DNA of 64,000 bases from Tidjanibacter sp. (GCA_017936005.1 JAGBGK010000077.1:1-64000); one strand, 5' to 3'; positions 8,037-16,400 are shown, numbered from the stretch's first letter. Notes: generated by a model not told the origin, from the sequence alone. Translations and numbers: made by a program.

Positions 8037-10139
8037 CTACGAAATCATACCATAATCAATGGTGGTTTTGGGTTTATAACGATCCCTCAAGGTTGCGAGG
8101 GGTGCATTTTCGGGCTTTATAAGTTCGGGGTCATCGTTGAGTATGGCGGAGGCTATGAGCCTTGCTTGTTCGAGTATCTGTCCATCGGAGGAGAGGGACG
8201 CAATGTGTAGGTCTATGGCCTCGCCACTCTGACGTGTGCCATTCACATCGCCTGCGCCACGCAGTCGGAGGTCCAACTCTGAGAGGCGGAAGCCATCGTT
8301 TGTTTCCACCATCGCTGCTAGCCTTGCCTCGGCATCACGGGAGAGTTTGTCACCACTCATCAACACGCAGTAACTTTGGTTACCGCCACGACCCACACGT
8401 CCACGCAGTTGGTGAAGTTGCGAAAGTCCAAACCTCTCGGCACTCTCAATGACCATAACCGTAGCATTGGGCACATCAACGCCCACCTCAATTACGCTCG
8501 TTGCAACGAGAATATTGTTCACTCCCTCGGCAAACAACTTCATCGATTCGGCCTTCTCCTCGGGTGGCATCTTGCCGTGAATCACACCCACCTTATACTC
8601 CGGCAGAGGGAACTCCTGCACGATATTGTCGAAGCCATCGTAGAGGTTTTGATAGTCGAGAGCTTCCGACTCTTTGATGAGCGGATAGACCACATAGATT
8701 TGCCTGCCTTTGGCAATTTCGCTCTTCATAAAGCCGAAAAGTTTTAGCCTTAGGGCCTCTTTTAGGTGGTATGTTTTTATGGGTTTGCGCCCTGCGGGCA
8801 TCTCGTCAATCACCGACACGTCAAGGTCGCCATAGAGGGTCATTGCAAGGGTACGAGGAATGGGCGTTGCGGTCATCACGAGGATGTGTGGTGTTTGGTG
8901 GTTTTTTGTCCACAACTTGGCCCTCTGGTCCACACCGAAGCGGTGCTGCTCGTCAATCACAACCAAGCCGAGGTTGTCGAACTGCACCCTATCCTCAATC
9001 AGGGCGTGGGTGCCCACAAGGAAGAGTATCTCACCATTGAGTGTGCGAGCCAAAATATCTTTGCGCTCACGGGTTTTGGTGGAACCCGTAAGCACCGCCA
9101 CGCGCCCCTCGGTGGGGGTGCCTGCGAGCATTTTGGTAATGGAGGCATAGTGCTGTCGTGCGAGGATTTCGGTGGGTGCCATCATACACGATTGGAAGCC
9201 GTTGTCGGCAGCCAACAACATAGACATCAGTGCCACCAAGGTCTTGCCACTACCCACATCGCCCTGCAACAGACGATTCATCTGGTGGCCCGAAGTGGTG
9301 TCTTTTCTTATCTCCTTGATTACCCTCTTCTGTGCTCCCGTGAGGGAGAAAGGGAGGTGGTTGGAGTAGAAATCACGGAACATATCTCCCACACGCGGAA
9401 ACATAAATCCGTTTTGCAGAGTGGTCCTTCCGGCCTTCACACTCAATATGCCGAGTTGCACTCCAAAGAGTTCCTCAAATTTGAGTCGATAGATAGCCCT
9501 TTGGAGCATTTGGGGCGAGGAGGGAAAGTGTATGTTTTGGAGTGCTTCGGGGCGTGGAAGAAGATTACATTGACGGATGACACTCTCGGGGAGTGTTTCG
9601 GCAATGCGACCATTGATGTGTCCCCAAAGAGTGCACACCAAGTTGTAGATTCCCTTGCTACCGAGCCCTATGGCAGTGAGTTTTTCGGTGGTGCTATACA
9701 CGCCCTGCATACCGAGGTTGCCACGAGAGAGGAATTTTTCAACCAACTCTATCTCTGGGTGGACGATGCTCACCTCGCCTCGAAAGAATGAGGGCTTGCC
9801 AAGCACCATATACTCTCTACCCACCTCCAACTGTTTTTCTATCCAAGCCGTGCGCTGAAACCACAGCAACTCTGCCACACCCGTACCATCGGAAAGGCTT
9901 ACCGAGAGTCGTTTCTTGGGGCCTTCGCCAAGATAGGCAAAGCCCGTAACACGCCCACGCAATTGAACGTGGGTGTTGGCTTGCTCCTCGGCAAGAGAGG
10001 CAATCTTATAGACCTTTGTGCGGTCGATGTAGCGATAGGGGTAGTAGTGCAACAAGTCGCCCACGGTGCGTATTCCCACCTCCGAGGCAAGCAGTTGCGC
10101 ACGCTTTTCACCCACGCCACTCAAAAATTTTATCTCCAT
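8037..10139 (-). CDS. recG: ATP-dependent DNA helicase RecG
   Basis: Branch-migrating helicase for Holliday junctions and stalled forks. The protein begins with the family wedge region (IKFLSGVGEKRAQLL, DLLHYYPYRYIDRT) and an OB-fold (VQLRGRVTGF). The motor motifs follow in order: LLQGDVGSGKT (Walker A), MAPTEILARQHY, VLTGSTK, VVIDEQHRFGVDQR (DEQH box), VMTATPIPRTLAMTLYGDLDVSVIDEMP, VATSVIEVGVDVPNA and QLRGRVGRG. A second ATG lies at 10151. Because the -7 box at 10156-10163 would put the transcript start at about 10150, the ATG at 10139 is the better start, giving 700 residues. It is divergent from ispG. Confidence 0.97.
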   Translation of the reverse strand: MEIKFLSGVGEKRAQLLASEVGIRTVGDLLHYYPYRYIDRTKVYKIASLAEEQANTHVQLRGRVTGFAYLGEGPKKRLSVSLSDGTGVAELLWFQRTAWIEKQLEVGREYMVLGKPSFFRGEVSIVHPEIELVEKFLSRGNLGMQGVYSTTEKLTAIGLGSKGIYNLVCTLWGHINGRIAETLPESVIRQCNLLPRPEALQNIHFPSSPQMLQRAIYRLKFEELFGVQLGILSVKAGRTTLQNGFMFPRVGDMFRDFYSNHLPFSLTGAQKRVIKEIRKDTTSGHQMNRLLQGDVGSGKTLVALMSMLLAADNGFQSCMMAPTEILARQHYASITKMLAGTPTEGRVAVLTGSTKTRERKDILARTLNGEILFLVGTHALIEDRVQFDNLGLVVIDEQHRFGVDQRAKLWTKNHQTPHILVMTATPIPRTLAMTLYGDLDVSVIDEMPAGRKPIKTYHLKEALRLKLFGFMKSEIAKGRQIYVVYPLIKESEALDYQNLYDGFDNIVQEFPLPEYKVGVIHGKMPPEEKAESMKLFAEGVNNILVATSVIEVGVDVPNATVMVIESAERFGLSQLHQLRGRVGRGGNQSYCVLMSGDKLSRDAEARLAAMVETNDGFRLSELDLRLRGAGDVNGTRQSGEAIDLHIASLSSDGQILEQARLIASAILNDDPELIKPENAPLATLRDRYKPKTTIDYGMIS

Positions 10140-10155
10140 ATCAGGTCGCATAAGG

Positions 10156-10185
10156 CAAAGATAACGTAAATTAGCCGTATATTTG
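10156..10185. promoter_or_regulatory. Divergent promoters of recG and ispG
   Basis: A minus-strand TATCTTTG (10156-10163) faces recG and a plus-strand TATATTTG (10178-10185) faces ispG, only 14 bases apart. Both leaders would be very short, about 10-15 bases. No clear -33 boxes are seen, so the two promoters may share or compete for the same DNA face. Confidence 0.55.
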
Positions 10186-10204
10186 CCTAAAATTGGAGGA
10201 AAAA

Positions 10205-11725
10205 ATGACCCGCTACTGCAAATCTATCACTTCCTATGCTCGCCGAGCCACCCGAGAGGTGTCGGTTGGAGCCCACCGAATGGGTGCCCAAAACCCCGTT
10301 GTGGTGCAAACTATGACCAATACGCTAACCACCGATACCGACGCAAGTGTGGCCCAAATCGGGCGCATAGCCGCAGCCGGAGGCCGCATTGTGAGGCTCA
10401 CCACACCCAACGAAAAGGACGCACTCAACCTTGGTCCCATTGGCGAGAGGGTACACAAGGAGTGGCCCGACGTGGCCCTTGTGGCCGACGTACACTTTCT
10501 GCCCGCTGTGGCTGCTGTGGCAGCAACAACAGCTGATAAGGTGCGCATCAACCCCGGCAACTACAACGACCGAGGAGGCCGCTTTGAGGAGCTCATTGAG
10601 CTTTGTCGGGAGCGCGGCGTGGCACTGCGCATTGGCGTCAACCACGGCTCGTTGGCAAAGAAGATTTTTGACCTCTATGGCGACACCCCGGAGGGTATGG
10701 CCGCTTCGGCTATGGAGTTTCTGAGGCGTTGCCGTGAACTTGACTTCCACAACGTGGTTGTGTCGCTCAAATCGAGCAACGTGAGGGTTATGGTCTATGC
10801 CTACCGATTGCTTGTTAGGGCTATGAACGAGGAGGGTATGGACTATCCTGTACACTTGGGTGTTACCGAGGCAGGGAACCACATCGAGGGTCGTGTAAAG
10901 TCGGCCGTGGGCATTGGCGCACTGCTCGCCGATGGCATTGGCGACACCATCCGTGTTTCGCTCACCGAAGCCCCCGAAAACGAAATCCCTGCTGCCCAAA
11001 GCCTTGTGGTTCACTACGAGGGGCGTAGTGGAGTGGAGTTTCCCACTGTGGACGAGAGTCGTTTTTCGCCCTATGAATATCAGCCCCGCCCGTGGGGTAA
11101 AACTCCCACATTGTGGAGCGAGTTGAGCGAAGAGAATAGGAGTGAATACAACGTGGTTGAGGCCACTAGCGATATGCCCGTACAAGAGTGGAGGAGCCGA
11201 TTGCTTGGCTCGGAGGTCACCCCCAACAAGCCAATCATCCTGCGTCGTCGCTACACAACGGCCAACTTCGAGCAGTTTGCCATTGAGGCCGCCGCCGACT
11301 TTGGCGTGATGTTCATCGACTCGTTGGCGGATGGTGTGGACATCATCAACCCCAACTTCTCACAGGAGCAGATTGATGAGGTAGCACTCCTCATCCTGCA
11401 AGCCGCCCGTGTGCGTATCTCTCGTACCGAATACATCGCTTGCCCTTCGTGTGGTCGCACCCTCTACGACATTGAGAGCACACTTGCCGCCATCAAGGCC
11501 CGCACCTCACACCTTGTGGGGCTTAAAATTGGCGTTATGGGGTGCATTGTGAATGGCCCCGGAGAGATGGCCGATGCCGACTATGGTTATGTGGGAGGAC
11601 TCCCCGGCCGCATCTCGCTATATCGTGGCAAAAACCTTGTGGAGCGCAACGTGCCACAAGAGGAGGCCATCGAACACCTCATTGAAATCATCAAGGCAGA
11701 TGGTCGTTGGACCGAGCCAAAATAG
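10205..11725 (+). CDS. ispG: 4-hydroxy-3-methylbut-2-enyl diphosphate synthase (compact large-type IspG/GcpE)
   Basis: Iron-sulfur enzyme of the non-mevalonate isoprenoid pathway, converting MEcPP to HMBPP. The N-terminal TIM barrel is clear (VVVQTMTNT, VADVHFLP, KVRINPGN, RIGVNHGSL, VSLKSSNV, HLGVTEAG). The C-terminal [4Fe-4S] domain holds CPSCGRTLYD and GCIVNGPGEMADADYGYVGG, which supply the cysteines and the catalytic Glu. Between them is an insertion of roughly 120 residues, as in Bacteroidota and plants but shorter than I recall for the family, so the total is 506 residues. The ATG at 10205 is set by a rare good Shine-Dalgarno, GGAGG at 10195-10199. A TTG at 10193 is rejected. Confidence 0.95.
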   Translation: MTRYCKSITSYARRATREVSVGAHRMGAQNPVVVQTMTNTLTTDTDASVAQIGRIAAAGGRIVRLTTPNEKDALNLGPIGERVHKEWPDVALVADVHFLPAVAAVAATTADKVRINPGNYNDRGGRFEELIELCRERGVALRIGVNHGSLAKKIFDLYGDTPEGMAASAMEFLRRCRELDFHNVVVSLKSSNVRVMVYAYRLLVRAMNEEGMDYPVHLGVTEAGNHIEGRVKSAVGIGALLADGIGDTIRVSLTEAPENEIPAAQSLVVHYEGRSGVEFPTVDESRFSPYEYQPRPWGKTPTLWSELSEENRSEYNVVEATSDMPVQEWRSRLLGSEVTPNKPIILRRRYTTANFEQFAIEAAADFGVMFIDSLADGVDIINPNFSQEQIDEVALLILQAARVRISRTEYIACPSCGRTLYDIESTLAAIKARTSHLVGLKIGVMGCIVNGPGEMADADYGYVGGLPGRISLYRGKNLVERNVPQEEAIEHLIEIIKADGRWTEPK

Positions 11726-11759
11726 TGATAAACACAAACAATAATAGGCGCACAATCGT

Positions 11760-12347
11760 ATGAAAATCCTACCGCTTGCATATCTTGGCTCGCAGGAGTG
11801 GTGGAGGGAGGCCCTCTCACCCGATGCTGTGATTGACGTGGGCGAACACTACATCAAGCAGACCTGTCGTAATCGCACGGAGATAGCCACTGCCTCTGGG
11901 CGTATGGCTCTGACGGCCAATGTGATAAAGGGTGCAAGTGTCCACAAGAAAGCAGTTAAGGATATGCGCCTCGACTACTCCAAACGCTGGCAGCACCAAC
12001 ACGCTGTGGCTCTGCGCTCGGCCTATAAATCGTCGCCCTACTACGACTACTACGCCGACCGCTTGGAGCCTTTCTTCGAGCGTAGGTGGGAGTTTCTGTA
12101 CGACTTCAACCGCGAACTTGTGGATGTGGTGCGTGGCATTGCGGGCATAAAGGAGGAGTTGCGCTACTCGGAGGAGTACATTGTGGCCTCACCCACCGAC
12201 GAAGACCTTCGTGGCTACTCCTTTTTGGGTACCCCCACACTACCCAACCGAGCCCCCCTGCCCTCCTATTGGCAGGTCTTTTCGGAGCGAGTACCCTTTG
12301 AGCCAAACCTCTCCATCCTCGATTACATTTTCAATGAGGGGAAATAG
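11760..12347 (+). CDS. WbqC-like family protein
   Basis: 195 residues resembling the WbqC family. It starts LPLAYLGSQEWW, then CRNRTEIATASGRMALTANVIKG, and has the aromatic-rich SSPYYDYYADRLEPFFERRWEFL stretch (key residues only) where family members begin to diverge. WbqC relatives occur in glycan and lipopolysaccharide gene clusters and are thought to act in sugar modification, but the reaction is not established. Here it stands 34 bases after ispG, so it may be co-transcribed with it. A hairpin that could end transcription follows at 12381-12432. Confidence 0.75.
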   Translation: MKILPLAYLGSQEWWREALSPDAVIDVGEHYIKQTCRNRTEIATASGRMALTANVIKGASVHKKAVKDMRLDYSKRWQHQHAVALRSAYKSSPYYDYYADRLEPFFERRWEFLYDFNRELVDVVRGIAGIKEELRYSEEYIVASPTDEDLRGYSFLGTPTLPNRAPLPSYWQVFSERVPFEPNLSILDYIFNEGK

Positions 12348-12380
12348 ACAATCGGCTATCAATCAGCGAAATAAACACAA

Positions 12381-12432
12381 TTATCCACACCTGCAACCTC
12401 TCCGATTTTGGGTTATTAACAGGTGTGGATAA
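12381..12432. promoter_or_regulatory. Inverted repeat made of two DnaA-box-like sequences
   Basis: TTATCCACACCTG (12381-12393) and its exact reverse complement (12420-12432) are 26 bases apart. Each outer nine bases equals the consensus DnaA box TTATCCACA. The same structure can fold as a hairpin followed by CTTTTTGG and so could terminate the ispG-WbqC transcript. It lies 40-90 bases upstream of the -7 box at 12473 of the AraC-type gene, so an operator role is also possible. Confidence 0.5.
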
Positions 12433-12472
12433 CTTTTTGGCACTTTATGGAGTGGTGTAGAAGAGGTGGATG

Positions 12473-12480
12473 TAATTTTG
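12473..12480 (+). promoter_or_regulatory. -7 element for the AraC-type regulator
   Basis: TAATTTTG matches TAnnTTTG and lies 28 bases upstream of the ATG at 12509. No clear -33 box is seen, which would suit an activator-dependent promoter. Confidence 0.45.
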
Positions 12481-12508
12481 CCTTCACCAAATCAAAAAAT
12501 CACATACA

Positions 12509-12985
12509 ATGAAAACGCTACCCACGCATGAAGAAATGTCCACAATGGTCGATTTTCGGCGCACGATAATGGACAACATACACAATCCTATGTCCATTGC
12601 ACGACTCGCAGACGAGTGTGGTCAGTGCCCCACTAAATTCAAAAATGAGTTCAAGCGTATCTTTGGTGACACACCCCACCGTTGGTTTATACGCAAGCGA
12701 TTGGAGATTGCCGCACGTCTGTTGGAGAACACAGATTTGCCCGTGAAAATTATCGCACATAAGGCTCAGTTCAGCACGCCATCACACTTTATTCGTCTGT
12801 TTAAGACAGAGTTTGGCCTCACACCCATTGAGTATCGCAAACAGTTCTCACAAGAGCCCAAAGAGAGTTGTTACGCTCCGAGTTGTGGCACTTGTGCCGC
12901 CACCACGGGCCACTGCTGCTGCAATCGCATACGCACCGGCCAATGTGTTCACAAGCAGCCAGCCGATGGTAGAGCGGATAATTAA
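12509..12985 (+). CDS. Short AraC-family regulator with a cysteine-rich tail
   Basis: 158 residues. Residues 15-115 form a complete AraC DNA-binding domain with two helix-turn-helix units: SIARLADECGQCPTKFKNEFKRIFGDTPHRW (key residues) and the second unit VKIIAHKAQFSTPSHFIRLFKTEFGLTPIEYRK. There is no ligand-binding domain. The last 40 residues hold seven cysteines (CYAPSC, GTC, HCCC, GQC), and two more sit in the first HTH helix. This could be a metal- or redox-sensing tail, but that is inference. The gene converges on the CPBP protease gene and their ends overlap by four bases, so part of the tail could simply reflect a lengthened 3' end. Confidence 0.8.
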   Translation: MKTLPTHEEMSTMVDFRRTIMDNIHNPMSIARLADECGQCPTKFKNEFKRIFGDTPHRWFIRKRLEIAARLLENTDLPVKIIAHKAQFSTPSHFIRLFKTEFGLTPIEYRKQFSQEPKESCYAPSCGTCAATTGHCCCNRIRTGQCVHKQPADGRADN

Positions 12986-13605
12986 ATGGGGAAAACCAAA
13001 AACACCACCACATCCCACACGGCGTGGGAAACGACAAGGGTCCACAACCCTTTGGGCCATAGGCGGTAGAGCAGGCCCCACACGCCACCAACCACCGCAG
13101 CTGCCACCACAAGCATAAAGTTGCCCGCCCAGATGTGTACGAGGGCATAGATGGCGGTGGTGAGCACAAAGGCCCACGTAGAGTTCATTTTGAGGGAGAA
13201 CTGTCGTTGCACAAAGCCCCTCCAAAAAATCTCTTCGGCAGGACCGATGACAAGCAACAACAGCGGGCCAATGAGCCATGGAGATGTACCGTCCTTCATA
13301 GAATAGATGGAGCCTATCTCGCCCTCGGCAAAGGGAAACATCCAGCAGGCCACCTTGTCGCCCACCCAGAATACGCACCACAGCAGGGCTGCCAAAGCCA
13401 CACCCAATGCGATGTGTTTGGTGCTGAATGTGGACTTTAAGACCCCTAACAAGTCGGGCGAGAGGGCGAGTGAGAGAGTTGTCAACACCACCCCTGCGAC
13501 GCTCATAGTGAGCCAAAAGTTGACGTGGGGAGCAGTCCACGGACTGAACATCACCGCCCATAGTAGGGCAGCAATGGCTATGGGTAGTAGAATTTTCTTC
13601 GTCAT
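12982..13605 (-). CDS. CPBP-family intramembrane glutamic protease
   Basis: A 207-residue polytopic membrane protein with the three CPBP (CAAX/Abi) motifs: EEIFWRGF (EExxxR) near residue 125, IYALVHIW with its His near residue 157, and VVSHAVWD near residue 192. Members cleave proteins or process peptides within the membrane, and the substrate here is unknown. Its ATG at 13605 overlaps the menA stop in the sequence ATGA, so the two are probably translationally coupled. The longer frame starting at 13626 lies inside menA and is not needed. Confidence 0.88.
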   Translation of the reverse strand: MTKKILLPIAIAALLWAVMFSPWTAPHVNFWLTMSVAGVVLTTLSLALSPDLLGVLKSTFSTKHIALGVALAALLWCVFWVGDKVACWMFPFAEGEIGSIYSMKDGTSPWLIGPLLLLVIGPAEEIFWRGFVQRQFSLKMNSTWAFVLTTAIYALVHIWAGNFMLVVAAAVVGGVWGLLYRLWPKGLWTLVVSHAVWDVVVFLVFPI

Positions 13606-14537
13606 AATGCAAAGTAGGCACCCCAACCAACAAGTGCGCTAACAACCAAGGAGATAATCATCACAACGCTAAACTCAGCCTGCAACTTTGCACTCTGCTG
13701 GTCGAGGTGTGCAATGGCGTCGGGGCCCTCGGTGGGGAGTTTCTTGGCCTGACGAGCCATACCCATAGCGGTATTACCCACAGCGCACACCACAAGCGTA
13801 AGTGGGGGCAGCCACCCCGCAAAAATGGCTATAACTACCCACACAATGGGGAAGAGTACCTCGAATTGGTAAATCAAAGCCGAGGCCTTGGGGCCGATGC
13901 GCATAGCAAAGGTGCGTGCACCTGCGGCACGGTCGCTCTCGGCATCACGGGCGTTGTTGATGTGCAGGATGGAGTCGGTAATCAGGGCCAAAGGCACAGC
14001 CAACACCATAGCCGACCAATCGACCTGTCCTACGGTAACGAGCGAGGTGCCGATGATGGGAATGATGGCGTAGGTGAGTATGATTACCACGTCGCCCAAC
14101 GAACGATATTTGAGGAAGGAATAGAGCAGGGTGAGCACACCGCCTGCCAAACCTACATAGAGGAGATTGATGTCCTTTGTGAGCAGCAGCAACACACCGC
14201 CCACGATACAGCCAAGAAGAAAGAGCACAATGCCATAGCGACGAAACTCAAAGTCCTTGAAGGAGCCATTTACGAGGGGCAACATCATTGCATTTTCGGG
14301 AGTGTCAACTCCCTTACGATAGTCGTTGTAGTCGCTCAACACATTGCCTGCGGCGTGGAATAGGATGATGCCCACGAGGGCCAAAGCTCCACAGAGCCAA
14401 TTCACGGCAGGAGCTCCCGTGGTGGTTTGCGAAACCCAAAAGAGATAGGCGATGGTTGATGCTACGGGCATAGCCGATGCGGGGAACGACCAAGGGCGAG
14501 TGGCGAGATACCACTCTTTGATGGTGTGTTTTGCCAT
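13602..14537 (-). CDS. menA: 1,4-dihydroxy-2-naphthoate polyprenyltransferase
   Basis: UbiA-family membrane enzyme that attaches the polyprenyl chain to DHNA in menaquinone synthesis. The 311-residue protein has eight or nine hydrophobic segments. Its first Asp-rich motif is NVLSDYNDYRKGVD, and the second, equivalent site is NNARDAESDRAAGARTFA. Start chosen at the ATG at 14537 (MAKHTIKEWYLATRPWSF, the usual family start), not the ATG at 14606. The promoter is at 14572-14602. Menaquinone fits an anaerobe with fumarate respiration. The prenyl donor may come from the polyprenyl synthase at 51320. Confidence 0.96.
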   Translation of the reverse strand: MAKHTIKEWYLATRPWSFPASAMPVASTIAYLFWVSQTTTGAPAVNWLCGALALVGIILFHAAGNVLSDYNDYRKGVDTPENAMMLPLVNGSFKDFEFRRYGIVLFLLGCIVGGVLLLLTKDINLLYVGLAGGVLTLLYSFLKYRSLGDVVIILTYAIIPIIGTSLVTVGQVDWSAMVLAVPLALITDSILHINNARDAESDRAAGARTFAMRIGPKASALIYQFEVLFPIVWVVIAIFAGWLPPLTLVVCAVGNTAMGMARQAKKLPTEGPDAIAHLDQQSAKLQAEFSVVMIISLVVSALVGWGAYFAL

Positions 14538-14571
14538 AATGTGATTTCTATTAGTAGTGTTTTTCTGTTTA

Positions 14572-14602
14572 CAAAAATAGTTTTTCTGTCCACAAAAACA
14601 AA
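14572..14602 (-). promoter_or_regulatory. menA promoter
   Basis: Minus-strand TTTG (14599-14602), a 19-base spacer and TATTTTTG (14572-14579) fit the Bacteroidota consensus. The leader is about 30 bases. Confidence 0.65.
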
Positions 14603-14625
14603 ACATTGCACCACAAGCACCCCAT

Positions 14626-14657
14626 AATTTTCAATTTTCAATTTTCCATTTTCAATT
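14626..14657. repeat. AT-rich TTTTCAA/TTTTCCA repeat, copy 1
   Basis: Short tandem units alternating AATTTTCA and ATTTTCCA. A second copy of the same pattern is at 15239-15272, so luxS is bracketed by two copies. The function is unknown. Confidence 0.6.
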
Positions 14658-14665
14658 CTAATGCT

Positions 14666-14673
14666 TACTTTTG
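14666..14673 (+). promoter_or_regulatory. luxS -7 element
   Basis: TACTTTTG matches TAnnTTTG and lies 27 bases upstream of the luxS ATG. No clear -33 box is seen, as the upstream DNA is the AT repeat. Confidence 0.5.
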
Positions 14674-14700
14674 TATGATTTCACAACAGCAAACAACAAT

Positions 14701-15168
14701 ATGAAGAGTAAAGTCGCTTCCTTTGCCGTGGACCACACAACACTCGACCGAGGGTTCTATCTCCGCTCGCTCTACACCGTGGCTCGCATCTATCCCATAA
14801 AGTCCTACGATATGCGCTTCCGTGCGCCGCGCGAGAAGTCCTATCTTACCCCCGAGGTTATCCACACCATTGAGCACCTTATGGCACACTATCTGCGTGA
14901 GAAGCTCGGCAACAAGGTGATATCCTTCGCCCCGATGGGTTGCAAGACCGGTTTCTACCTTGTAGTGAAGGGTTTTACGCCCCAGCGTAGGGTGATGGAG
15001 GCAGTGTTGGAGGTATGCAGGGAGCAGTGCTCGCTCCGCACCCAGAGCGACGTTCCGGGGCTTACCGTGGTGCAGTGTGGTAACCCCGAACTCTACGACA
15101 TCGAAGGCTCCAACGCGGCCCTCGCCGAGTATGGTAACCTCCTTGAAGAACTCCTCAAAAAGCAGTAA
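14701..15168 (+). CDS. luxS: S-ribosylhomocysteine lyase (autoinducer-2 synthase)
   Basis: Splits S-ribosylhomocysteine into homocysteine and DPD, the precursor of autoinducer-2. The 155-residue protein has the metal-binding HTIEH motif (about residues 55-59), the SFAPMGCKTGFY segment with the catalytic Cys, and VVQCGNPELYD, where the metal-ligand Cys would lie. Start at 14701, 28 bases below the -7 box. An upstream in-frame TTG is not needed. The nucleosidase that makes its substrate is the next gene downstream. Confidence 0.97.
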   Translation: MKSKVASFAVDHTTLDRGFYLRSLYTVARIYPIKSYDMRFRAPREKSYLTPEVIHTIEHLMAHYLREKLGNKVISFAPMGCKTGFYLVVKGFTPQRRVMEAVLEVCREQCSLRTQSDVPGLTVVQCGNPELYDIEGSNAALAEYGNLLEELLKKQ

Positions 15169-15238
15169 AAAACAAAAAACTCCTCACACAGAGGCTTGGG
15201 CAGGTGGAATTTGAAAGAACTCGCATCGCAGATGCACC

Positions 15239-15272
15239 ATAATTTTCAATTTTCCATTTTCAATTTTCCATT
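15239..15272. repeat. AT-rich TTTTCAA/TTTTCCA repeat, copy 2
   Basis: Same pattern as 14626-14657. It lies just ahead of the nucleosidase start and would be in its leader if the gene is transcribed from luxS. Confidence 0.6.
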
Positions 15273-15285
15273 TAATAGTTTTACT

Positions 15286-15882
15286 ATGAAAAACATACTC
15301 ATCATCACCCCAATGGCTGCCGAGCAGGAGAATATGCTCAACGCCCTCAACAACTACCCCCTGCCACTGCTGAACGCCTACACCATCCGTCGTGGCTATG
15401 TGGGTAAGGTCTATGCCGCAGCCTCCACCGCCCTCGCACTCGCCGAGGAGCAGTTCGACCTTGTGGCTGTGATTGGCTACGCCGCTGCCTCGGATGCCTA
15501 CAACACGGGCGACATCGTTTGCCCCCGCTTTGCCCGCTATCACGATGCGCACGTTCCCGAAGGGCTCGATGGCGTGGATTTCCTCACCAAACCCTACGCT
15601 TTGGAGGGTACAGATGATGCCACAGTCTATACGGGCGACAGTTTCGTTGGGGCTGAGATGATTGGCGAGATTAAGGCTCGCTTTGGTACTCCAAAGGCTC
15701 TGTTTGATATGGAGGCCACAGCCGTTTGTCAGATTGCCGCCCAGCAGGGCCTTCCCGCAATGGTGCTCAAAATGGTGAGCGACACCCCCGAAAAAGGGTG
15801 CGATGCCGACGCTTTCGAGCGTTTCGTTACCGAGCACACCGACTTTACTCCCTTTGTGGAACTACTCGAAAAGGTACAATAG
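15286..15882 (+). CDS. Nucleosidase of the MTA/SAH family (Pfs-like)
   Basis: 198 residues of the purine-nucleoside phosphorylase fold, beginning ILIITPMAAEQENM (a variant of the family IGIIGAMxxE start). LVAVIGYAAASDAYNTGDIVCPRFARYHD corresponds to the VGTAGG...GDVVVsxxaxyhD segment, and FDMEATAVCQIA matches the substrate-binding DMEgaAiaqv motif. The family removes adenine from S-adenosylhomocysteine and methylthioadenosine. Its place after luxS, the next step of the same pathway, supports SAH as substrate. It is shorter and more divergent than E. coli Pfs (about 230 residues), so a futalosine-hydrolase-like activity cannot be excluded. Confidence 0.8.
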   Translation: MKNILIITPMAAEQENMLNALNNYPLPLLNAYTIRRGYVGKVYAAASTALALAEEQFDLVAVIGYAAASDAYNTGDIVCPRFARYHDAHVPEGLDGVDFLTKPYALEGTDDATVYTGDSFVGAEMIGEIKARFGTPKALFDMEATAVCQIAAQQGLPAMVLKMVSDTPEKGCDADAFERFVTEHTDFTPFVELLEKVQ

Positions 15883-15912
15883 AGAACGTAAATCATAAAA
15901 TTATAAACTCCA

Positions 15913-16350
15913 ATGAAAATTGCTATCGGTTGCGACCACGCAGCCTACACTTTCAAAGAGGAGATTAAGGCCTACCTCACCGCGCAAGGCCACACACTCA
16001 TCGACAAAGGTTGCCACTCTGCCGAGCGCGCCGACTATCCCGACTACGGAATTGCCGTGGGCGAGGCTGTGGCACGAGGCGAAGTGGAGAGGGGTATCGT
16101 CATCTGCGGTAGCGGTATCGGCATCAGCATCGCCGCCAATAAGGTTAAGGGCGTGAGGTGTGCACTCTGTTTGGATGTTAATATGGCCCACCTCTCCCGT
16201 CAGCACAACGATGCCAATGTGTTGGCTATGGGCGCAAGACTCATTGATGTAGAGATGGGTAAGGCCATTGTGGACGAGTGGTTGGCGGCCGAGTTTGAGG
16301 GTGGCCGCCACATCGGCCGTATCGCAAAAATCAGCAACTATGAGGAGTAA
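15913..16350 (+). CDS. rpiB: Ribose-5-phosphate isomerase B
   Basis: Interconverts ribose-5-phosphate and ribulose-5-phosphate. The 145-residue protein shows the LacAB/RpiB hallmarks: IAIGCDHAAYTFKEEI at the start, ADYPDYG, VICGSGIGISIAANK with the catalytic Cys, and HNDANVLAMGAR. It lies 30 bases after the nucleosidase and is probably co-transcribed with it, ending at the terminator at 16401. Confidence 0.97.
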   Translation: MKIAIGCDHAAYTFKEEIKAYLTAQGHTLIDKGCHSAERADYPDYGIAVGEAVARGEVERGIVICGSGIGISIAANKVKGVRCALCLDVNMAHLSRQHNDANVLAMGARLIDVEMGKAIVDEWLAAEFEGGRHIGRIAKISNYEE

Positions 16351-16400
16351 CCCCACCTCTTTGCAAAGATAACGAGGGCTACAAATGTGGCCTGTGTATA

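Noticed and set aside
12381..12432. Replication origin suggested by paired DnaA boxes
   Set aside because: Only two boxes, no AT-rich unwinding region next to them, and no dnaA, dnaN or gidA nearby.
13602..14606. The longer menA start at 14606, and the longer upstream frames of serS, korA, ansA and tatD
   Set aside because: They add residues unlike the families and run over promoters or neighbouring genes. The shorter starts match family N-termini.
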